Under the pieces are notes generated by a model that was not told where the DNA came from, did not search any database, and saw only the letters and a list, made by a program, of their open reading frames with translations. Of a stretch of 54,901 nt of DNA, positions 35,545 to 43,889 are shown one piece after another (position 1 is the stretch's first letter; every line of letters starts with the position of its first letter). The stretch covers positions 1 to 54,901 of the forward strand of contig JBGVLM010000078.1 of NCBI GenBank assembly GCA_045124255.1, in the 5' to 3' direction. The translations under genes were made by a program, and so were the position numbers. Source of the DNA: Eshraghiella sp045124255. Its GTDB lineage: Bacteria; Bacillota; Clostridia; Lachnospirales; Lachnospiraceae.

Positions 35545-36888
35545 ATGACAAATAAAAAAATTAAACGCTTTTCACAGACGCGGTTTATTGTTTTAGGGTT
35601 TATAATTATAATACTTATTGGTACATTGTTGCTTATGACACCATTAGCTTCCAAAGATAATTCTATGACTAGTTTTATGGATTGCATTTTTACAGCTGTC
35701 AGTACAACTTGTGTGACAGGTCTGGCGGCTGTTGATACATACAGTCATTGGTCATTTTTCGGACAAGTAATAATTCTGTGTCTGATACAGATTGGTGGAT
35801 TGGGATTTATAACAATCGGCGTGTTTTTTTCTGTTTTACTGCGCAGAAGAATAGGTCTTAAAACAAGAGGGATGATGCAGGAAAGCGTTAATACTCTCCA
35901 AATTGGCGGAGTAGTGAAACTTACCAAAAAGATTATTAAAGGAACCTTTATTATTGAAGAAATAGCAGCATTAATATTAGGAATAAGATTTTCTTTTGAT
36001 TTTGGATTTGTAAAAGGAATGTGGTATGGTATATTTCATTCTATATCGGCCTTTTGTAATGCAGGTTTTGATTTGATGGGTATATATGAACCGTACACAT
36101 CACTTGTTCCGTATGTATATGATCCGATTGTTAATATTGTCATTATGCTACTTATAACAATTGGAGGAATTGGTTTTATTGTCTGGGACGATGTTTCTGT
36201 GAATAAATTTAAATTTAAAAAATACAGTCTTCATACTAAAGTGGTATTGCTTACATCTGCAATACTGACTTTTGGAGGAGCGATATTGTTCTTCGTTACA
36301 GAGTATAATAATACTATGAAGGATATGAATTTGTATCAACGTATAATCACTTCTCTATTCAGTTCTGTAACTGCTAGAACTGCGGGATTTAATACAATTG
36401 ATACGGCAGCATTAAGTGATTCATCCAAGATTTTGACTATGGCTTTGATGTTTATTGGCGGTTCACCGGGTTCAACAGCAGGAGGTATTAAGACAACAAC
36501 ACTTTTTGTTTTATTGGTAAGCGTATGGGGCAATATGACTAATAATGGAAACGTTTCTGTTTTTAAAAGACGTTTTGAGAATGAAGCATTGCATAAATCG
36601 GGAATAGTTGCTGTTTTGAATATGGTGCTTGCTGTTGTAGCGGCATTCGTAATTTTGACAATTACAAATCTTCCTATATCTGACGTTTTGTTTGAAGTGT
36701 TCTCTGCAATTGGTACGGTTGGAATGACGACAGGTATAACAAGAAGTCTTAATATTGGTTCAAGAGTTATTATAATGATTCTGATGTTTTGCGGAAGAGT
36801 TGGAAGCCTTTCATTTGCATTATCTTTCCTTAAGAAAAAGAATAAGGCTCCATTGTATGACCCGCAGGAAAAAATATCAATTGGTTAG
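35545..36888 (+). CDS. ktrB: Ktr/Trk-type potassium uptake membrane subunit
   Basis: This 447-residue membrane protein has four pore-helix repeats of the Trk/Ktr/HKT superfamily. The first filter is in STTCVTGLAAVDT, and later GFDLMG, RTAGFNTID and GTVGMTTGIT occupy the analogous filter positions with their conserved glycines. It carries K+ (or Na+) inward together with the regulatory subunit encoded ten bases downstream. Its bases look more AT-rich than the neighbouring housekeeping genes. The alternative name is trkH; length and pairing with a short RCK subunit favour the Ktr type. Confidence 0.9.
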   Translation: MTNKKIKRFSQTRFIVLGFIIIILIGTLLLMTPLASKDNSMTSFMDCIFTAVSTTCVTGLAAVDTYSHWSFFGQVIILCLIQIGGLGFITIGVFFSVLLRRRIGLKTRGMMQESVNTLQIGGVVKLTKKIIKGTFIIEEIAALILGIRFSFDFGFVKGMWYGIFHSISAFCNAGFDLMGIYEPYTSLVPYVYDPIVNIVIMLLITIGGIGFIVWDDVSVNKFKFKKYSLHTKVVLLTSAILTFGGAILFFVTEYNNTMKDMNLYQRIITSLFSSVTARTAGFNTIDTAALSDSSKILTMALMFIGGSPGSTAGGIKTTTLFVLLVSVWGNMTNNGNVSVFKRRFENEALHKSGIVAVLNMVLAVVAAFVILTITNLPISDVLFEVFSAIGTVGMTTGITRSLNIGSRVIIMILMFCGRVGSLSFALSFLKKKNKAPLYDPQEKISIG

Positions 36889-36897
36889 GAGAATAAT

Positions 36898-37542
36898 ATG
36901 AAATCTTTTTTATTAATTGGGCTTGGAAAATTTGGACATCATCTGTGTGTAGATTTGTTAGAGGCTGGATGCGAGGTAATGATTGTAGATACAGTAGAAG
37001 ATAGAATTGAAGATTTATTACCGATTGTAACAAGTGCCAAAATAGGGGACTGTAGTAATCCGGAAGTTATTGCAAGTCTGGGTATTAAAAATTTTGATGC
37101 ATGCTTTGTATGTATTGCTGAGGATTTTCAAAATTCTCTTGAAATAACAAGTCTTTTGAAGGAAATGGGAGCCAGAAAAGTTATTAGCAGAGCGGACAGA
37201 GATGTTCAGGCTAAATTTCTTCTTCGTAACGGGGCAGATGAAGTGGTATATCCGGACAAAGATATTGCTGAAAAAATTGCCAAAAAATATTCTAAAGATA
37301 ACATTTTTGATTATATTGAAATTGATGATGATTATGGAATATATGAAATAGCACCTTTTGCAGATATTGTAGGCAAAACGGTTATTGAATCCAATTTCAG
37401 AAGAAAATACAGTGCTAATATAATCGGATACAAGAAAAATGATAGAATTATATTGATGATTGAACCTTCTTATGTTTTCAAAGAGGAAGAGCATCTTCTT
37501 GTTATGGCAAATAGTAAACATATTGAAAAATTATTAGATTAA
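36898..37542 (+). CDS. ktrA: Ktr/Trk-type potassium uptake regulatory subunit (RCK domain)
   Basis: This 214-residue cytoplasmic ring subunit binds nucleotides and gates the K+ channel protein. The Rossmann motif GLGKFGHHL and the acidic end of strand 2 (VMIVDT) form the N-terminal RCK_N domain; the C-terminal RCK_C domain runs from about residue 140 (IAPFADIVGKTVIE). AGGAGAA precedes the ATG. It forms a two-gene operon with the membrane subunit and is closed by a strong terminator. Confidence 0.92.
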   Translation: MKSFLLIGLGKFGHHLCVDLLEAGCEVMIVDTVEDRIEDLLPIVTSAKIGDCSNPEVIASLGIKNFDACFVCIAEDFQNSLEITSLLKEMGARKVISRADRDVQAKFLLRNGADEVVYPDKDIAEKIAKKYSKDNIFDYIEIDDDYGIYEIAPFADIVGKTVIESNFRRKYSANIIGYKKNDRIILMIEPSYVFKEEEHLLVMANSKHIEKLLD

Positions 37543-37548
37543 AATTTC

Positions 37549-37585
37549 GGACTGTCAAGAAAAAATACTTGACAGTCCTTTTCTT
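37549..37585 (+). terminator. Strong terminator after ktrA
   Basis: GGACTGTCAAG (37549-37559) pairs perfectly with CTTGACAGTCC (37568-37578) around an eight-base A/T loop, followed by TTTTCTTTT. The right arm also contains the -35 box of the next promoter. Confidence 0.92.
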
Positions 37586-37597
37586 TTGCTGTATAGT
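37569..37597 (+). promoter_or_regulatory. Promoter of the ylxM-ffh-rpsP block, inside the terminator
   Basis: TTGACA (37569-37574), a 17-base spacer and TATAGT (37592-37597) make a near-perfect sigma-A promoter. The -35 hexamer lies wholly within the right arm of the ktrA terminator. The start would be near 37604, about ten bases before the ATG of ylxM. Confidence 0.8.
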
Positions 37598-37614
37598 AAC
37601 AAAGGTGTTTGATT

Positions 37615-37959
37615 ATGGAAAAGATTTTTGAGCAGGCAATGCTGTATGATTTCTATGGTGAATTACTTAACGAGCATCAGAAATCAATTTATGAAGAGTA
37701 TGTACTGGATAATCTTTCCTTAGGTGAGATTGCTGAGGAGAGAGGGATAAGCCGTCAGGGTGTACATGATTTAATTAAGCGTGCCGATAAGACCTTAAAT
37801 GAATATGAGAAGAAGCTGCAGCTTATCCGTAAGTTTTTGAATATTAAGGATAAGGTAAACCGCATTAATGAGATTTCGGTCGAGATGACTAACGGCGGTG
37901 ATAAAGACAGAGCCTTGAGAATTATTTCCATTACGAACGAGATTTTAGATGAATTATAA
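37615..37959 (+). CDS. ylxM: YlxM-type helix-turn-helix protein (UPF0122)
   Basis: This 114-residue protein is related to the region 4 helix-turn-helix of sigma factors (LSLGEIAEERGISRQGVHDLIKR near residue 40) and is always found next to ffh, suggesting a role with the signal recognition particle, where it may bind SRP components. ATG 37615 is preceded by AAAGGTG; a TTG six bases upstream is less well placed. ffh follows 11 bases later. Confidence 0.9.
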   Translation: MEKIFEQAMLYDFYGELLNEHQKSIYEEYVLDNLSLGEIAEERGISRQGVHDLIKRADKTLNEYEKKLQLIRKFLNIKDKVNRINEISVEMTNGGDKDRALRIISITNEILDEL

Positions 37960-37970
37960 GAGGTTTGTTG

Positions 37971-39320
37971 ATGGCTTTTGACAGTTTATCGGATAAATTA
38001 CAAAATGTTTTTAAGAAGCTCCGCGGAAAGGGCCGTCTTACCGAAGCAGATGTAAAGTCTGCGATGAAGGAAGTTAAAATGGCACTGCTTGAAGCGGACG
38101 TTAACTTTAAAGTCGTTAAGCAGTTTATTAATACCGTTACCGAGAGGGCAGTCGGACAGGATGTTATGACCAGTCTTACTCCGGGACAGATGGTTGTTAA
38201 GATTGTTAACGAAGAAATGGTTGCATTAATGGGTAGTGAGACTACCGAGATTTATGTTAAACCATCGGGCTTAACCGTTATTATGATGGCGGGTCTTCAG
38301 GGTGCCGGTAAGACAACCACTACCGCTAAGATTGCAGGTAAGTTAAAATCCAAGGGTAAGAGACCTTTGCTCGTTGCCTGTGATATTTACAGACCGGCAG
38401 CCATACAGCAGCTGCAGATTAACGGCGAGAAGCAGGGTGTTCCGGTTTTTGAAATGGGTACGGAGCATAAGCCTGTTGAGATTGCCAAAGCTGCTATAGA
38501 ACATGCGAAAGCTAATAATAACAATGTAGTTATTTTAGATACAGCCGGACGTCTTCATGTTGATGAAGACATGATGAAAGAGCTTCAGATTGTTAAGGAG
38601 AATATCGAGGTTAATCAGACCATTCTTGTTGTCGATGCGATGACAGGTCAGGATGCAGTTAATGTTGCTTCTACATTTAATGATTTAATCGGCATTGACG
38701 GAGTAATCCTTACCAAGTTAGACGGCGACACCCGAGGCGGTGCGGCACTTTCAATTAAGGCAGTTACCGGCAAGCCTATTTTATATGTAGGTATGGGAGA
38801 GAAACTTTCCGATTTGGAACAGTTTTATCCTGACAGAATGGCTTCAAGAATTCTCGGAATGGGAGATGTGCTTACTCTTATTGAGAAGGCACAGGAGGAT
38901 TTCGATGAAGAGAAAGCCATTGAAATGGAGCGTAAACTCAAGAAGAAGAAAGAGTTTGACTTCAACGATTATTTGGATTCATTTCAGCAGGTTAAGAAGA
39001 TGGGCGGACTTGGAAGCCTTATGAATCTTATGCCGGGAATGAACAGTCAGATGAAGGGCGCAATGGACCAGGTTGATGAGAAGCAGATTGACAGAATTCA
39101 GGCAATCATTCTCTCAATGACACCAAAGGAACGTGCCAATCCGTCACTTCTTAATCCATCACGCAAGCACAGAATTGCAAAGGGTGCGGGCGTAGATATT
39201 GCAGAGGTTAACAGACTTGTTAAACAGCAGGAGCAGATGAAGAAGATGATGAAACAGTATGGCGGAATGTTTGGCGGTAAACGCGGTAGAAAAGGAATGT
39301 TTAACAAATTTCCTTTTTAA
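37971..39320 (+). CDS. ffh: Signal recognition particle protein Ffh
   Basis: This 449-residue protein targets nascent membrane and secreted proteins. The N domain is followed by the G domain with GLQGAGKTTTTAKIAG (near residue 100), DTAGRLH, TKLDGDTRGG and the C-terminal methionine-rich M domain, which includes MNLMPGMNSQMKGA, SMTPKERANPSLLNPSRKHRIAKGAG and a Met/Gln-rich end. AGAGG suits ATG 37971. It works with FtsY encoded upstream. Confidence 0.97.
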   Translation: MAFDSLSDKLQNVFKKLRGKGRLTEADVKSAMKEVKMALLEADVNFKVVKQFINTVTERAVGQDVMTSLTPGQMVVKIVNEEMVALMGSETTEIYVKPSGLTVIMMAGLQGAGKTTTTAKIAGKLKSKGKRPLLVACDIYRPAAIQQLQINGEKQGVPVFEMGTEHKPVEIAKAAIEHAKANNNNVVILDTAGRLHVDEDMMKELQIVKENIEVNQTILVVDAMTGQDAVNVASTFNDLIGIDGVILTKLDGDTRGGAALSIKAVTGKPILYVGMGEKLSDLEQFYPDRMASRILGMGDVLTLIEKAQEDFDEEKAIEMERKLKKKKEFDFNDYLDSFQQVKKMGGLGSLMNLMPGMNSQMKGAMDQVDEKQIDRIQAIILSMTPKERANPSLLNPSRKHRIAKGAGVDIAEVNRLVKQQEQMKKMMKQYGGMFGGKRGRKGMFNKFPF

Positions 39321-39368
39321 ATAAAATATTTTATACAGCCCAAAGGGCAAACAAGGAGGATAATAAAA

Positions 39369-39614
39369 ATGGCAGTAAAAATCAGATTAAGAAGAATGGG
39401 ACAGAAAAAGGCTCCTTTTTATAGAATCATTGTTGCTGACTCAAGATCTCCAAGAGACGGAAGATTTATCGAGGAAATCGGAACATATGATCCTAACACT
39501 GATCCTAGTACCTTCAACGTAAATGAAGAGCTTGCAAAGAAATGGCTTGCAAATGGTGCTCAGCCAACAGAAGTAGTTGGAAAGATTTTTAAGCTTGCAG
39601 GAATTGAAAAATAA
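39369..39614 (+). CDS. rpsP: 30S ribosomal protein S16
   Basis: This 81-residue protein begins AVKIRLRRMGQKKAPFYRI and contains VADSRSPRDGRFIEEIGTY, the signature of S16, and ends WLANGAQPTEVVGKIFKLAG. CAAGGAGGA precedes the ATG. It is followed directly by the KH-domain gene, as in most Firmicutes. Confidence 0.97.
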   Translation: MAVKIRLRRMGQKKAPFYRIIVADSRSPRDGRFIEEIGTYDPNTDPSTFNVNEELAKKWLANGAQPTEVVGKIFKLAGIEK

Positions 39615-39649
39615 TTTTGCAGAACTTGAATAATCAGGAGGTAATTCAG

Positions 39650-39877
39650 ATGAAGCAGTTAGTCGAAGTTATCGCAAAAGCACTTGTTGATAATCCTGAT
39701 GAAGTTGTAGTTACTGAAACCGTTAAGGAAAAAGCAATTGTTTTAGAATTAAAAGTTGCGCCTTCTGATACCGGTAAGGTAATTGGAAGACAGGGTAGAA
39801 TTGCCAAGTCTATTCGTGCAGTAGTGAAAGCCGCTGCAACAAAGGAAGACAAGAAAGTTATTGTAGACATCATGTAA
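39650..39877 (+). CDS. khpA: KH-domain RNA-binding protein KhpA (YlqC)
   Basis: This 75-residue single type II KH domain protein has the GKVIGRQGRIAKSIR loop near residue 45. With a KhpB partner it binds small RNAs and influences cell elongation in other Firmicutes. AGGAGG upstream of ATG 39650 fixes the start; a TTG at 39617 would add 11 unconserved residues. It lies between rpsP and rimM. Confidence 0.94.
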   Translation: MKQLVEVIAKALVDNPDEVVVTETVKEKAIVLELKVAPSDTGKVIGRQGRIAKSIRAVVKAAATKEDKKVIVDIM

Positions 39878-39895
39878 CTATGAAAGACTACTTGA

Positions 39896-39920
39896 GGCTG
39901 TCCAAATTATTTGGACAGCC
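39896..39920 (+). promoter_or_regulatory. Perfect hairpin in the rimM leader
   Basis: GGCTGTCCAAA (39896-39906) and TTTGGACAGCC (39910-39920) form 11 perfect pairs with a three-base loop in the 80-base gap between khpA and rimM. No long T tract follows (TTATGATTTTG), so it may be a processing, attenuation or mRNA-stability element rather than a full terminator. Confidence 0.55.
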
Positions 39921-39957
39921 TTATGATTTTGTAAAGTTTCCGACTGTAGGAGGAAGA

Positions 39958-40470
39958 ATGGAAGATTTATTAAGAGTTGGTGTTATTACATCCACACATG
40001 GCATTGCAGGAGAGGTAAAGGTATTTCCTACTACTGACGATGTTAACAGATTTAAAAAGCTTAAGAAATGCATTCTTAAAACCGAACGCGATACAATGGA
40101 GCTTGACATTGCCGGTGTTAAGTTTTTTAAAAATATTGTAATTCTCAAATTTAAACAGTTTAACAATATTAATGAAGTTGAAAAATTCAGAAACGGTGAT
40201 TTGTATGTAACAAGGGAGAACGCAGTTCCTCTTGAGGATGGAGAATACTTTGTGTGCGATTTAATCGGACTTAAGGTAATTGATGAGGAAGATAATGTTA
40301 TTGGTACAATTTCCGATGTGTTGCAGACTGCTGCCAATGACGTTTATGAAATAACAACTGATGCCGGTAAGAAGCATTTAATTCCGGCAATCAAACAGTG
40401 TATTTTGAATGTGAATATTGAAAGCGGTATTATGAAAATCCATGTTTTGAAAGGATTATTGGACTTATGA
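39958..40470 (+). CDS. rimM: Ribosome maturation factor RimM
   Basis: This 170-residue protein assists 30S assembly, binding S19 during maturation of the head. The N-terminal domain starts LLRVGVITSTHGIAGEVKVFPTT-like and the PRC-barrel follows (GEYFVCDLIGL, IGTISDVLQTAANDVYEI). ATG 39958 is right behind TAGGAGG. A longer in-frame start at 39880 would translate through the hairpin and has no ribosome binding site. trmD overlaps its stop codon. Confidence 0.93.
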   Translation: MEDLLRVGVITSTHGIAGEVKVFPTTDDVNRFKKLKKCILKTERDTMELDIAGVKFFKNIVILKFKQFNNINEVEKFRNGDLYVTRENAVPLEDGEYFVCDLIGLKVIDEEDNVIGTISDVLQTAANDVYEITTDAGKKHLIPAIKQCILNVNIESGIMKIHVLKGLLDL

Positions 40471-41222
40471 TGAATTTTCATATATTAACCCTGTTTCCTG
40501 AGATGGTTTTGCAGGGACTGAATACAAGCATACTCGGCAGAGCAGTTAAGGAAGGCTATATTACGATTAATGCGACGAATATCAGGGATTTTGCGAACAA
40601 TAAGCATAATCATGTGGATGATTATCCATACGGCGGCGGAGCAGGAATGGTAATCCAGCCGGAGCCGGTTTATCAGGCATATCAGTCAGCCTGCATGGGT
40701 ATGACGGGTAAGCCGAGGGTAATCTATCTTACCCCGCAGGGCAGGGTTTTCAATCAGTCAATGGCGGAGGAGTTTGCGAAGGAGGAGAATCTGATATTCC
40801 TGTGCGGACATTATGAGGGCATTGATGAGAGGGTGCTTGATAAAATAGTTACTGACAATGTCTCAATCGGAGATTATGTTCTTACAGGCGGTGAGCTTCC
40901 TGCAATGGTTATGATTGACGCCATTTCAAGAAAGGTTCCCGGAGTGCTTAATAATGAGCTTTCTTCGGAAATAGAGACCTTTTATGATAATCTTTTGGAA
41001 TATCCTCAGTATACAAGACCTGAGGAATGGCAGGGCGAGCGTGTTCCGGATGTGCTTTTGTCCGGACATCACGGCAATATTGACAAATGGCGCAGGGAGA
41101 AATCTTTGGAGCGAACCCTTTTGCACAGACCGGATTTGCTTGAAAATGCGAATCTGAGCAAGAAGGATGCGGAATATCTGAATAATTATAAGAAAACACT
41201 TGATTTTCATTCTTCTTTATGA
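40467..41222 (+). CDS. trmD: tRNA (guanine37-N1)-methyltransferase
   Basis: This 251-residue SPOUT methyltransferase makes m1G37, which prevents frameshifting. NFHILTLFPEM at the N-terminus, DDYPYGGGAGMV, YLTPQGR, LCGHYEGIDERV, SIGDYVLTGGELPAMV and the C-terminal LSGHHGNIDKWRR are all canonical. The ATG overlaps the rimM stop (ATGA), implying coupled translation. rplS follows after a leader with conserved structure. Confidence 0.97.
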   Translation: MMNFHILTLFPEMVLQGLNTSILGRAVKEGYITINATNIRDFANNKHNHVDDYPYGGGAGMVIQPEPVYQAYQSACMGMTGKPRVIYLTPQGRVFNQSMAEEFAKEENLIFLCGHYEGIDERVLDKIVTDNVSIGDYVLTGGELPAMVMIDAISRKVPGVLNNELSSEIETFYDNLLEYPQYTRPEEWQGERVPDVLLSGHHGNIDKWRREKSLERTLLHRPDLLENANLSKKDAEYLNNYKKTLDFHSSL

Positions 41223-41239
41223 TATATTTCAATAGTTGT

Positions 41240-41290
41240 ATTAAGTGACGGTCCGCTGTTACGGAAGGTATTAAGAACGTCATATTTTAG
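41240..41290 (+). promoter_or_regulatory. Probable L19 leader (rplS autoregulatory structure)
   Basis: TGACG (41246-41250) pairs with CGTCA (41278-41282), enclosing a hairpin TCCG/CGGA (41252-41255, 41262-41265), just before the ribosome binding site of rplS. Position and layout resemble the L19 leader element known in low-GC Gram-positives; I rely on shape and location, not a covariance search. Confidence 0.55.
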
Positions 41291-41301
41291 GAGGAAATAA
41301 A

Positions 41302-41649
41302 ATGAACGACATTATTAAGAACATTGAAGCAGCACAGATGAAGGCATCTGTACCTGAGTTCAGAGTCGGAGATACTGTTAAAGTATCAGCTAAGATTAAA
41401 GAAGGAAACCGTGAGAGAATTCAGGTTTTCGAAGGAACTGTTATTAAGAGACAGGGCGGAAGCAACCGTGAGACATTTACCGTAAGAAAGCTTTCTAACG
41501 GCGTAGGTGTTGAGAAGACATGGCCATTACACTCACCATTTGTTGAGGATATCACAGTTGTAAGACGTGGTAAGGCAAGAAGAGCTAAGTTATTCTACTT
41601 AAGAAGCAGAGTAGGTAAGGCAGCTAAGGTTAAAGAACTTGTAAAATAA
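41302..41649 (+). CDS. rplS: 50S ribosomal protein L19
   Basis: This 115-residue protein has FRVGDTVKVSAKIKEGNRER, FEGTVIKRQGG, the highly conserved FTVRKLSNGVGVEKTWPLHSP-type core and KARRAKLFYLR, typical of L19, which sits at the 30S/50S interface. AGGAGG precedes the ATG. A hairpin terminator follows, ending the ylxM-to-rplS translation block. Confidence 0.97.
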   Translation: MNDIIKNIEAAQMKASVPEFRVGDTVKVSAKIKEGNRERIQVFEGTVIKRQGGSNRETFTVRKLSNGVGVEKTWPLHSPFVEDITVVRRGKARRAKLFYLRSRVGKAAKVKELVK

Positions 41650-41662
41650 TAATGATTTTAAG

Positions 41663-41691
41663 CGCGGTAGATATTTATATCTATCGCGTTT
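41663..41691 (+). terminator. Terminator after rplS
   Basis: CGCGGTAGATAT (41663-41674) and ATATCTATCGCG (41677-41688) pair over their length with one G-T pair. Only TTT follows directly, so termination may be partial. Confidence 0.65.
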
Positions 41692-41719
41692 GACGTTTTG
41701 CGGCTGAATATGGTACTAT
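41690..41719 (+). promoter_or_regulatory. Promoter of the lepB-rbgA-rnhB block
   Basis: TTGACG (41690-41695) and an extended -10 TGGTACTAT (41711-41719) are 18 bases apart, directly behind the rplS hairpin. Confidence 0.6.
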
Positions 41720-41749
41720 CATTTTAGTAAATATTTATATGGAGCAGTT

Positions 41750-42352
41750 ATGATTAACTTTAAGAAACGAGAAATAATTTACAGACCTTATGAGGCGGTT
41801 GTTAAGACAATTGTTGATTTAATAGTTATAGTGTGTGCGGCATTTATTTTTGTCACATTTCTTTTTGATAATACAACGATTTCAGGACATTCGATGAATG
41901 CAACCCTTAGTGACGGAAATGTTGTTCTGGTCAATAAAGCAGTCTATCAGTTCAGAAATCCTAAGAGATATGATTTGATTGTTTTTGAACCCAATATCGG
42001 AAATGTTTCACAGTATTATGTAAAACGTGTTATCGGCCTTCCGGGGGAGACTGTGCAGATTATTGACGGAAGGGTATATATAGATGGTTCACTTTTAGAG
42101 GATGATGTTATAGATACGGTTATCTATAATGCCGGTAATGCTGCCGAGCCGATAGAGCTTGGCTATGGGGAATATTTTGTGCTTGGAGACAACCGTAATA
42201 ACAGCGATGACAGCCGTTTTTCCAATGTAGGGCTGGTTAAACTGGATTCAATAATTGGCTCACCATGGCTTGTGGTATATCCTTTTTCGGATTTCGGTAC
42301 AATTGAGGCAAAGAAACCGGTACAGGAAGAGACTGAGACAGAAACAAAATAG
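41750..42352 (+). CDS. lepB: Signal peptidase I
   Basis: This 200-residue membrane protease cleaves signal peptides of exported proteins. It has one N-terminal membrane helix (TIVDLIVIVCAAFIFVTFLF), the catalytic serine in SGHSMNATL and the catalytic lysine in YVKRVIGLPGE, followed by VLGDNRNNSDDSR. GGAGCAG lies before the ATG. The tail ends in a Glu/Thr-rich stretch. In some relatives a signal peptidase gene likewise sits between rplS and rbgA. Confidence 0.95.
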   Translation: MINFKKREIIYRPYEAVVKTIVDLIVIVCAAFIFVTFLFDNTTISGHSMNATLSDGNVVLVNKAVYQFRNPKRYDLIVFEPNIGNVSQYYVKRVIGLPGETVQIIDGRVYIDGSLLEDDVIDTVIYNAGNAAEPIELGYGEYFVLGDNRNNSDDSRFSNVGLVKLDSIIGSPWLVVYPFSDFGTIEAKKPVQEETETETK

Positions 42353-42367
42353 AAGCGAGGAATTATA

Positions 42368-43204
42368 ATGAAAATACAGTGGTATCCCGGTCATATGACC
42401 AAGGCAAAAAGAATGATGCAGGAGGATATTAAATTAATTGATTTGGTAATAGAACTTCTGGACGCAAGAATTCCTGTTGCCAGCCGCAATCCTGACATTG
42501 ACAGCCTTGCCGCCAACAAATCAAGACTTGTTCTGTTAAACAAAGCTGATTTGGCGGATGAAAGAGTTACTAATGAGTGGGTGGAATATTTTAATCAGAA
42601 AGGAATTCCTGTGGTTAAGCTGGATTCCAGAAGCAGAAACGGAATGAAGCAGGTGCAGAATGCAATAATGGAGGCCTGTAAAGCAAAGCTTGAAAGAGAT
42701 CGCAGAAGGGGAATTGTCAACAGACCTGTCCGGGCTATGGTGGCAGGAATTCCGAATGTAGGTAAATCTACTTTTATTAATTCCTTTGCAGGAAAGGCCT
42801 GTGCAAAGACGGGCAACAAACCGGGTGTAACGAAGGGCAAGCAGTGGATTCGTCTTAATAAGAATGTGGAGCTCCTTGATACACCGGGAATTTTGTGGCC
42901 GAAATTCGATGATGAGGCAGTAGGAACCAATCTTGCCTTCATTGGTTCAGTCAATGACCAGATTCTGAATCTTACGGAGCTGGCGTATGAGTTGGTAAGC
43001 TTTATTCTTGTTAATTATCCGGGCGCGGTTAATTCAAGATATGGCGTTGAAGAGACTGAGCCAAATAAGATTTTTGAGGATATTGCTACAGCCAAATCCT
43101 GTCTTAAAAAGGGCGGCGAGCTTGATATTGACAAAGTGGTTGCGATGATAACAGATGATTTCCGTTCAGGAAAGCTTGGCCGGATTTCATTGGAAAGACC
43201 GTAG
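42368..43204 (+). CDS. rbgA: Ribosome biogenesis GTPase RbgA (YlqF)
   Basis: This 278-residue circularly permuted GTPase is needed for a late step of 50S assembly. The order of motifs is G4 (LNKADL) before G1 (GIPNVGKSTF) and G3 (DTPGILWP), which defines the permuted family, and the N-terminus QWYPGHMTKAKR is diagnostic of RbgA. AGCGAGGA precedes the ATG. rnhB follows in the same operon. Confidence 0.96.
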   Translation: MKIQWYPGHMTKAKRMMQEDIKLIDLVIELLDARIPVASRNPDIDSLAANKSRLVLLNKADLADERVTNEWVEYFNQKGIPVVKLDSRSRNGMKQVQNAIMEACKAKLERDRRRGIVNRPVRAMVAGIPNVGKSTFINSFAGKACAKTGNKPGVTKGKQWIRLNKNVELLDTPGILWPKFDDEAVGTNLAFIGSVNDQILNLTELAYELVSFILVNYPGAVNSRYGVEETEPNKIFEDIATAKSCLKKGGELDIDKVVAMITDDFRSGKLGRISLERP

Positions 43205-43242
43205 TTTTAATAAAAAGACCATAGAACAGATTGGAGAATGCC

Positions 43243-43875
43243 ATGACAAAGGAAGAACGTTTACAGGCAGAATTACAGAGAACTAAGAATATGCAGAAAT
43301 TTGAAGAGGAATATTCAGCGTATGCACATATCTGCGGTATTGATGAGGTGGGCAGGGGTCCGTTATGCGGACCTGTTGTTGCAGGTGCGGTAATCCTTCC
43401 GAAGAACTGTGATATTTTATATATTAATGATTCCAAGAAATTAAGTGAAAAAATGCGTGATGTTCTGTATGATGAGATAGCACGGGGTGCTATAGCATGG
43501 AGTGTGGGTGTTGTTTCACCTGAGAGAATTGATGAGATAAATATTTTGCAGGCAACCTATGAAGCAATGAAAATTGCTATTGAGAAATTGAAGGTAAAGC
43601 CCGATATATTATTTAATGACGCAGTTACAATTCCGGGCGTTGACATTGAACAGCTGCCTATTATTAAAGGTGATGCAAAGAGTCAGTCAATTGCAGCTGC
43701 AAGCATTATGGCAAAGGTTACAAGGGACAGAATGATGAAGGAATATGATGAGTTATATCCTATGTACGGCTTTGCAAGAAATAAGGGCTATGGCACCAGG
43801 GAGCATATAAATGCACTTAAGGAATACGGCCCGTGCCCTATACACAGAACAACCTTTATCAAAAACTTTAAATAG
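43243..43875 (+). CDS. rnhB: Ribonuclease HII
   Basis: This 210-residue enzyme removes ribonucleotides embedded in DNA. ICGIDEVGRGPLCGPVVAGAV carries the first two catalytic acids (GIDEVGRG), and LFNDAVTI, KGDAKSQSIAAASIMAKV and the RNKGYGTREH motif complete the site. ATG 43243 follows TTGGAG. A second RNase H gene, rnhA, occurs later in the window. Confidence 0.96.
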   Translation: MTKEERLQAELQRTKNMQKFEEEYSAYAHICGIDEVGRGPLCGPVVAGAVILPKNCDILYINDSKKLSEKMRDVLYDEIARGAIAWSVGVVSPERIDEINILQATYEAMKIAIEKLKVKPDILFNDAVTIPGVDIEQLPIIKGDAKSQSIAAASIMAKVTRDRMMKEYDELYPMYGFARNKGYGTREHINALKEYGPCPIHRTTFIKNFK

Positions 43876-43889
43876 CAGGGAATGATAGA

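Noticed and set aside
39880..39957. A 26-codon N-terminal extension of rimM
   Set aside because: It would translate a perfect hairpin, lacks a ribosome binding site, and the conserved RimM start follows AGGAGG at 39958.
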